Shown here piece by piece: positions 56,860 to 64,000 of a DNA stretch of 64,000 bases. The DNA comes from Parvibaculum sp. (GTDB lineage: Bacteria > Pseudomonadota > Alphaproteobacteria > Parvibaculales > Parvibaculaceae). The stretch's first letter is position 1; every line of letters starts with the position of its first letter. The position numbers and the translations under genes are program-made. A model generated the notes under the pieces. The model made no database searches. It had not been told where the DNA came from and saw nothing but the letters and a program-made list of their open reading frames with translations. The stretch lies in NCBI RefSeq assembly GCF_030694575.1, contig NZ_JAUYUS010000123.1, positions 16,920 through 80,919 of the forward strand, written 5' to 3'.

Positions 56860-58416
56860 TCAGGGCCGCATCGTCGTCATGAAGGGACCGAGCGCCACGG
56901 CGCGGCGCGGTTCCACCCAGTCGAGCCAGTCGCAAAGCCGTGCGCGCGTTTCGCGCGGGTCGATCAGTTCATGCACGGAAAAGCCTTCGGCGCGCGGAAA
57001 GGGCGATTGCCCGGCGGCGAGCTTTTCCTCCAGTTCGGCGCGCAACGCATCCGGGTCCGCCGCTTCCGCGATCTGCCGCGCGAAGGCGACCGCGACGCCG
57101 CCTTCGACGGGAAGCGCACCCGTCACCGCGCTCGGCCATGACAGCACGAAGCCGTCCGGTCCGAAATGTGCCGCGCCCGCCACGCCGAATACCTTGTGCA
57201 CAATCACGCTCGCCCAGGGCACGCGGCTCTGCATCACGGCGGCGATGGCGGACGTGCCGTGGCGGATGGTCGCCGCCTTTTCGGATGCCGAACCGATCAT
57301 GAAGCCCGGCTCGTCCACAAAGGAAACGATCGGCAGGTGGAACGTGTTGCACATGTCGGAGAAGCGCCGGAGTTTCTGCGCCGCCGCCGCGGTCATCGCG
57401 CCTGCATAGAAACTGCAGTCGTTCGCGATCACGCCGACGCCGATGCCGTTGAGCCGCGCGAGCCCCGTGATGAGCGATGGGCCGAAGCGCTTCGTCATTT
57501 CGAAGAAGCTGCCTTCGTCCATCACCGCCTTCAGGATTTTCCGCATGTTGAAGGGCTTGCGGCGTTCCCTCGGCACGATGTCGCGCAGCGCTTCCTCGGC
57601 GCGGTCGCGGGGGTCGGTGCAGTCGATGCGCGGCGGCAATTGCCAGACATTGTCGGGGAGGTAGGAGAGAAAGCGCGCGATCTCCGCCAGCGCATCGTCT
57701 TCCGTCTTCGTCACATTGTCGATGACGCCGGAGCGCGAATGTACGTCCGATCCGCCAAGTTCCTCCTTGGTGAGGTTCTCGTCGAGCGCGCGGGCAACGA
57801 TCTTCGGCCCCGCGATCAGCACCTGCGCATCTTCCACCATCACCGAGAAATGCGAGGCGACGAGACGGGCCGCCGGCATTCCCGCCACGGGCCCGAGTGC
57901 CGCCGTCGCCACCGGCACTTCGCCCAGCACCTGCCCGATGGAGCGGAAGCGCGGTTCGGCGAAGACGGGATCGCCGAGCGGCCGGGCCTTCCCCTTGCCG
58001 GCGGAGCCCGCCACGCTGCCGCCGCCGCCTTCGTGAAGCCGCACCAGCGGCACCTTGTAGGTGAGGGCCAGTTCCTCGGCATAGATGCTCTTGCGCAGGC
58101 CCGCCGGGTTGGGCGAACCGCCCTTCAGCGTGAAATCCTCGCCGCCGATCGCCACGCGCCGCCCGTTCACGGTCGCGAAGCCGAGCACGTAATTCGCCGG
58201 CTCGAAATCGACGAGATTGCCCTCCTCGTCGAAATGAGGCACGCCCGCGCCTTCGCCGAGTTCGCGGAAACTGCCCTTGTCGGCCAGCGCGGCGATGCGT
58301 TCGCGCACGGTCAGGCGGCCTTTCTCGTGCTGCCGCTTTACGGCCTCCTCGCCGCCCTGGCGCCTGGCCAGCGCGCGGCGGCGCCTGATTTCGTCCGTTT
58401 CCTTTTCCCAGCTCAT
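56860..58416 (-). CDS. Acyl-CoA carboxyltransferase, paralogue 2
   Basis: A 518-aa protein with the same domains and start (MSWEKETDEIRRRRALARRQ). It has GPSLITGLARLNGIGVG and DEPGFMIGSASEKAATIRHG, and differs throughout from paralogue 1. A tandem arrangement with only 56 bp between suggests duplication or a heteromeric enzyme. The first CT domain of paralogue 2 lacks the Gly-Gly-Gly-rich insert seen in paralogue 1 at the TGGGGS position but has EGGGGSVAGS. Confidence 0.9.
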   Translation of the reverse strand: MSWEKETDEIRRRRALARRQGGEEAVKRQHEKGRLTVRERIAALADKGSFRELGEGAGVPHFDEEGNLVDFEPANYVLGFATVNGRRVAIGGEDFTLKGGSPNPAGLRKSIYAEELALTYKVPLVRLHEGGGGSVAGSAGKGKARPLGDPVFAEPRFRSIGQVLGEVPVATAALGPVAGMPAARLVASHFSVMVEDAQVLIAGPKIVARALDENLTKEELGGSDVHSRSGVIDNVTKTEDDALAEIARFLSYLPDNVWQLPPRIDCTDPRDRAEEALRDIVPRERRKPFNMRKILKAVMDEGSFFEMTKRFGPSLITGLARLNGIGVGVIANDCSFYAGAMTAAAAQKLRRFSDMCNTFHLPIVSFVDEPGFMIGSASEKAATIRHGTSAIAAVMQSRVPWASVIVHKVFGVAGAAHFGPDGFVLSWPSAVTGALPVEGGVAVAFARQIAEAADPDALRAELEEKLAAGQSPFPRAEGFSVHELIDPRETRARLCDWLDWVEPRRAVALGPFMTTMRP

Positions 58417-58510
58417 CTGCCGGCGGTCCTCCCCGTCTCGCGAAGCCCCGAAACCCTAAAGGAAATCCCCCCGGCGCCAAAGCTCTGTTGGGCGCCCTGC
58501 GGAGGGTGAT

Positions 58511-58924
58511 ATGCTGCGGAAAAGAAAACGGGAAGAAGCGCATATGGCGGAAAAGAAAAAGCAGGCGGTGCCTACCAGCCTCGCTGCACAAGCGGAAGAC
58601 GAGATCGAGGCGCTGATCCGTGCCGCGCTCACGCCCGATGTCTCGCTCGGCGCGAAGCTCAAATTCGCGCATGAAGGCGCGGGCGTGATCTTCATCGACG
58701 GCACGAAGACGCCGAACGAGGTCCATCGCCGCGACGAACCGGCGGATTGCACGGTCCATATCGATCCGGTTCTCAACCTCGCGATTTTCCAGCAACGCGC
58801 CGACCGGAACGAGGCATTCCGGCAGGGCCGCATCCGCATCGTCGGCGATGTCCATGTCGTCGGCCTGTTGCGGCCGATCATGCTGCGCCAGTCGAATGCG
58901 ACCGAAGACGGGTTCCGCGAATGA
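58511..58924 (+). CDS. SCP2 sterol-carrier domain protein
   Basis: A 137-aa protein. Residues about 45-130 form an SCP2 domain (KLKFAHEGAGVIFIDG, DCTVHIDPVLNLAIF, FRQGRIRIVGDV), which binds hydrophobic lipids. The N terminus is Lys-rich. ATG 58511 follows GGAGGG; an in-frame ATG at 58544 after GGAAGAAG is possible. Its stop overlaps the ATG of the next gene. Confidence 0.82.
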   Translation: MLRKRKREEAHMAEKKKQAVPTSLAAQAEDEIEALIRAALTPDVSLGAKLKFAHEGAGVIFIDGTKTPNEVHRRDEPADCTVHIDPVLNLAIFQQRADRNEAFRQGRIRIVGDVHVVGLLRPIMLRQSNATEDGFRE

Positions 58925-59868
58925 CGGCGCCCATTGTTCTCGTGCCCGGCAATCCGATGCCCGAAGGCGGCGAGGCGCGCTGGCTTCTCACGAATGAGGG
59001 CGTGCGGCTTCGCGTCTTCACTTGGCCGGGCGCGCGGGAGGGGCGGGGCACCGTCTTTCTCTTCGGCGGCCGCACGGAATTCGTCGAGAAATATTTCGAG
59101 ACCGTGGGCGAGTTGCGCGAGCGCGGCTTTGCCGTCGTCAGTTTCGACTGGCGTGGGCAGGGCCTGTCGGACCGCATGCTCCCTGACGGACGCAAGGGCC
59201 ATATCGACGATTTCGCCACCTTCGATGGCGACCTTGCACTCCTCATGTCGGAAGTCGCGCCGGCCTTTCCGAAGCCCTGGGTTGCGCTCGCCCATTCGAT
59301 GGGCGGACAAATCCTCATCCGTGCCGCGCATGACCACCCGGAATGGTTCTCGCGCCTTGCCTTCTCCGCGCCGATGCTCGGACTGCGTTTCAGCCGCACG
59401 GCCGAGCGCGCCATCCGCGCCCTTGTCGCCGCGCTTCATGCGGCGGGTCTTGCCGGGCGTTATGTGCCGGGCGGAAAGCCGAAGGCGGCCGACGAAACGC
59501 CCTTCGAGGAAAATATTCTGACCAGCGACGAAAAACGCTATGCGCTGCTGCAATCTCTCGTCCGGGCGGAGCCGAAGCTCGGTCTCGGCGGCGCCACGGT
59601 CGGCTGGCTCCGCGCCGCCTTCCGCTCCATCGACGCGACGTCGGCGCCCTTATATCTCGCGGATATAAAAGCGCCGATCCTCATTTGCCAGGCTGAACGC
59701 GATGCGCTCATCGCGGCTTCGGCACTTCGCCACGCGGCGACCCATCTACCCGCCTGCGACCTCGTCCCCATCGCGGATGCGAAACACGAAATCCTGATCG
59801 AACGCGATCCCGCCCGCGCCGCCTTCTGGCAAGCCTTCGACAGGTTCATGGGAATCTCGGCACAGTAA
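58921..59868 (+). CDS. Alpha/beta hydrolase, monoacylglycerol-lipase-like
   Basis: A 315-aa hydrolase with nucleophile Ser126 in LAHSMGGQ, and the acid/His pair later (AERDALI, ADAKHEILIERD). The oxyanion loop FLFGGRTEFVEKYFE matches lysophospholipase/monoglyceride lipase types. ATG overlaps the SCP2 stop, so a lipid carrier and lipase are co-translated. Substrate not known. Confidence 0.88.
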   Translation: MTAPIVLVPGNPMPEGGEARWLLTNEGVRLRVFTWPGAREGRGTVFLFGGRTEFVEKYFETVGELRERGFAVVSFDWRGQGLSDRMLPDGRKGHIDDFATFDGDLALLMSEVAPAFPKPWVALAHSMGGQILIRAAHDHPEWFSRLAFSAPMLGLRFSRTAERAIRALVAALHAAGLAGRYVPGGKPKAADETPFEENILTSDEKRYALLQSLVRAEPKLGLGGATVGWLRAAFRSIDATSAPLYLADIKAPILICQAERDALIAASALRHAATHLPACDLVPIADAKHEILIERDPARAAFWQAFDRFMGISAQ

Positions 59869-59875
59869 AATATCC

Positions 59876-59897
59876 CACCCTCCCCTCGGGGAGGGTG
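59876..59897. terminator. Hairpin between convergent genes
   Basis: CACCCTCCCC and GGGGAGGGTG with a two-base centre. On the minus strand a T-rich stretch (ATATTTTA) follows. It resembles the ACCCTCCCC arm of the repeat at 20914-20991. Confidence 0.7.
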
Positions 59898-59907
59898 AGA
59901 AGAGACT

Positions 59908-60717
59908 TCAGCCTTGCGCCGCGCCCCTCAAAATCTTCAGCGCCGCCTCGTGCAGTTCCGGCGTCGCCGCCGCCACCACTTGTCCGCCCATTTGCGGATC
60001 GCCGCCCGTCCAGTTCGTCACCACGCCGCCGGCATTCTCGATCACGGGGATGAGCGCCTGGATGTCGTAGGGCTGCAGGCTCGACTCGACCACGAGGTCG
60101 AGCGTCCCCGCCGCGACGAGACAGTAGAAATAGCAGTCGCCGCCGAAGCGCCTGAGCTTCACCTTCGAGGAGAGGTCGCGAAAGGCCGCCTTCTCCGCGT
60201 CCACCTTGAACATGCCGGGATCGGTATTGCCGAGCAGCGCGTCCTCGAGCTTCGTGCAGGTGCTCGTCCTGATCGGCATGGTGCCTTGCGGTCCGATCAG
60301 CTCGCTGCCGCCCGGCCTGCCGATGAAGCGTTCGCCGATATAGGGCTGGTCCATCAGGCCGATCACGGGGCGCGTGCCGTCGTTCAGCGCGATCAGCGTG
60401 CCCCAGAGCGGTACGCCCGAGATGAAGCTCCGCGTGCCGTCGATGGGATCGAGCACCCAGGTAAGCCCGCTGGTGCCGGCATGTTGCCCGTGCTCCTCGC
60501 CCAGGATGCCGTGATCGGGATAGCGCTCCATGATGAGCTTGCGGATCGCCGCTTCGCCGTCGCGGTCCGCCGCCGTCACCGGATCGAACTTGAAATGCCC
60601 GTCCTTGTGATCGACCGCGAGGCCCGAGCGGAAATGCGGCAGCGTCACGGCGGCCGCCGCGTCCGCCAGTTCGAGCGCGAATGTCGCGAGTTCGTCGATT
60701 TTCTGGGGAGAGAGCAT
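59908..60717 (-). CDS. hisN: Inositol-monophosphatase-family phosphatase, HisN-type histidinol-phosphatase
   Basis: A 269-aa phosphatase with the family metal sites: Glu74/Glu75 in LGEEHG, DPIDGTRSF at 90-98, and YDIQALIPVIENAGG near the C terminus. The DGTRSFISGVPLWGTLI form is typical of HisN-type enzymes, which convert histidinol-phosphate to histidinol, but inositol or other phosphates are possible. ATG 60717 is preferred to TTG 60723. No other his genes are nearby. Confidence 0.85.
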   Translation of the reverse strand: MLSPQKIDELATFALELADAAAAVTLPHFRSGLAVDHKDGHFKFDPVTAADRDGEAAIRKLIMERYPDHGILGEEHGQHAGTSGLTWVLDPIDGTRSFISGVPLWGTLIALNDGTRPVIGLMDQPYIGERFIGRPGGSELIGPQGTMPIRTSTCTKLEDALLGNTDPGMFKVDAEKAAFRDLSSKVKLRRFGGDCYFYCLVAAGTLDLVVESSLQPYDIQALIPVIENAGGVVTNWTGGDPQMGGQVVAAATPELHEAALKILRGAAQG

Positions 60718-60776
60718 GGACAAGACTTTCGGTGATGAGCGTTCTTTCTAGCGGGTTTGGGCAATCCCCCTCAAGC

Positions 60777-60878
60777 GTCATTGCGAGGAGCGGCTATGCC
60801 GCGACGAAGCAATCCAGGGCGTCAGATACGGAGCAGGCGGCCCCTGGATTGCTTCGGCCCTGCGGGCATCGCAATGAC
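60777..60878. repeat. Dispersed palindromic repeat, copy 2
   Basis: The GTCATTGCGAG arm opens and GCAATGAC closes it, with inner GAAGCAATCCAG and CTGGATTGCTTC arms, like copy 1 at 21008-21104. Between the arms it differs. It lies between the amidohydrolase and hisN genes. Confidence 0.8.
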
Positions 60879-60893
60879 GTATGAAGAAAACAT

Positions 60894-61898
60894 TCAGGCC
60901 AGCCGATAAACCCGCGCCGCCGTATCGTGAAACAACGCTGCCTTTTCCGCCGCGCTCATGTCCTTCGCGATCTTCTTGAAGGCGTTCCACAAGACGCCGT
61001 AGGAGCAGGAGAGCTTGTCCACGGGGAAGTTTCTCTCGAACATGCAGCGCTCCGGCCCGAAGACGTCGATGGAATGGAGATACCAGTCGCGCGTCGCTGC
61101 CACGAGTTCGTCCGAGGTCGGGGGGAGGTCGCGCTTGTGCCAGCCGAAGCCGTTCACCGCCATGTTGATGCCGCCGAGCTTCGCCACCACGTTCGGGCAG
61201 GAAGCGAGTTCCGCCACGTCCTTTTTCCATTGCGTGAAAATCTCGGCCCGCTTGCCCTCGTATGGTCCGATGCCGATGGGCCCGCCGAAATGATCGAAGA
61301 CGATCGTCGTTTCGGGATGCGCGCGCGCCAGCGCCGTCAGCTCGGGAATTTGCGTGTGATAGAGCCAGGCGTCGAAGCTGAGCCCGTATTTCGCCAGCCG
61401 CGCATAGCCCTCGCGGAATGCGGGCAGGCCCAGCAGCCCCTTCGGCGGCAGCGTATGCGAGGCGCGCACATCCGGGCTGTCGTCGAAGGCCGAGGCATGG
61501 CGGATGCCGCGGAAGCGCTCCGGCGCCACGGCCATATGCGCCTCCAGCACCTCGTCCACCGCATTGCCGAGGCGCAAATCGGCAAAGCCGACGATCGCCG
61601 CCGCCACGCGCGTCTCGCCATATTGACCGCTCGCCGATTTGGCGGCGATGCCGTTCACATATTCCGTCTCACCGACGGGCTTCAGCGCGTCGGGGCCGCC
61701 CGCGCGATACATCGACTTGCACTCGACAAAGACGGTCGCGCGGATGTTGTGGCCCTGCGCGACATCCGCCGTCAGCTCGTCGAGTTCATAGCGCGAGCCC
61801 GGATGGTCCCAGAGGTGGTGATGCGGGTCGATGATGGGAAGCGCCGGCTCCAGCGCCTCTTCCCTCACCTTTGCCAGCCATTCGGGATTGCCCGCCAT
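60894..61898 (-). CDS. Amidohydrolase family protein (PDC hydrolase/fuconolactonase-like)
   Basis: A 334-aa metal-dependent hydrolase of the amidohydrolase-2 type. The metal-binding IDPHHHLWD is at 23-31, with TIVFDHFGG and MFERNFPVDK later on. Related enzymes open lactones, 2-pyrone-4,6-dicarboxylate or similar. The substrate is not clear from the neighbours. Start ATG 61898 follows GGGAGGAG. Confidence 0.86.
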   Translation of the reverse strand: MAGNPEWLAKVREEALEPALPIIDPHHHLWDHPGSRYELDELTADVAQGHNIRATVFVECKSMYRAGGPDALKPVGETEYVNGIAAKSASGQYGETRVAAAIVGFADLRLGNAVDEVLEAHMAVAPERFRGIRHASAFDDSPDVRASHTLPPKGLLGLPAFREGYARLAKYGLSFDAWLYHTQIPELTALARAHPETTIVFDHFGGPIGIGPYEGKRAEIFTQWKKDVAELASCPNVVAKLGGINMAVNGFGWHKRDLPPTSDELVAATRDWYLHSIDVFGPERCMFERNFPVDKLSCSYGVLWNAFKKIAKDMSAAEKAALFHDTAARVYRLA

Positions 61899-61988
61899 TG
61901 TTCACTCCTCCCTCGGTTTCTTTCGGGAGAGAGTGGCATCGGGGGAGAGGCGAGGCAAATGCGAGGTGAGCGAACTCAATCCAGAGAC

Positions 61989-62017
61989 GTCATGGCCCGC
62001 ATAAAGCGGGCCATGAC
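61989..62017. repeat. Perfect 12-bp palindrome
   Basis: GTCATGGCCCGC and GCGGGCCATGAC enclose ATAAA between the amidohydrolase and typA. No T-run follows on either strand, so it is more likely a REP-like element than an intrinsic terminator for typA. Confidence 0.7.
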
Positions 62018-62049
62018 ACATTTGATTTGATTGGTTGCGGCGAGGCGCC

Positions 62050-63894
<1,845 letters not shown>

Positions 63895-64000
63895 GTAACC
63901 GCCGGGTAAAAAAGGCGGCCTGCCGCACGACAACCGGAAGCGTGCGGGGGCGGCCAAAAATGTGCCGCCTTATAGCCCGGAAGTCCCCCCGCCACAAGGA

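Overview
The window is one chromosomal segment of a high-GC Gram-negative bacterium, most likely an alphaproteobacterium. The evidence is a CYP153-type alkane hydroxylase P450, a ROSE-like RNA thermometer in front of a small heat-shock gene, an Anbu proteasome-like cluster, a type V autotransporter, a Pat-type acyl-CoA synthetase/GNAT fusion, and intergenic palindromic repeats. A hydrocarbon-using genus related to Parvibaculum would fit, but that is inference from gene content. The segment is densely coding, mostly in short operons. I see no rRNA, tRNA, CRISPR array or insertion sequence.

Layout. Bases 1-8.2 kb hold a truncated WbaP-like sugar-phosphate transferase, then galT-galK, a PAP2-DUF368 fusion membrane protein, and a divergent pair of galactosidases (GH4 alpha, GH42 beta). 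Together these join galactoside breakdown, UDP-galactose supply and undecaprenyl-phosphate handling. Bases 8.3-13.8 kb hold a lipoprotein lytic transglycosylase followed by the Anbu cluster: circularly permuted ATP-grasp, alpha-E protein, transglutaminase-like protease and Anbu. Two phage-tail-like orphan genes follow (13.8-15.4 kb). Bases 15.4-22.3 kb form a lipid/xenobiotic block: GST, limonene-epoxide-hydrolase-like protein, multifunctional beta-oxidation enzyme, TetR regulator, CYP153 and a Rieske oxygenase whose ribosome-binding site overlaps a TetR-like palindrome.

Bases 22.5-25.1 kb encode a MoxR ATPase and a CoxE-like VWA protein. Bases 25.4-32.4 kb look like a surface-modification locus: two exported SGNH hydrolases, an autotransporter, an AlgI-type MBOAT O-acyltransferase and a small membrane protein. 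Then come azlCD, gltBD, a VOC protein, a threonine-aldolase-like enzyme, and an HPt protein convergent with a hybrid histidine kinase that lacks an HPt domain.

Bases 45.6-55.2 kb contain the Pat-like fusion, hsp20 with a sigma-32-like promoter and RNA thermometer, a complete branched-chain-type amino-acid ABC operon (livKHMGF-like), a secreted protein with three PepSY-like repeats, and a small His/Tyr/Pro-rich secreted protein. Bases 55.2-64 kb contain two tandem acyl-CoA carboxyltransferase paralogues without a biotin carboxylase, an SCP2-alpha/beta-hydrolase pair, a HisN-type phosphatase, an amidohydrolase and typA/bipA.

The most noteworthy observations are the PAP2-DUF368 fusion with a degraded phosphatase motif, the ROSE-type thermometer, the SGNH/autotransporter/MBOAT locus, the HPt-hybrid kinase pair, the TetR-like operator over a start site, and several dispersed palindromic repeats.
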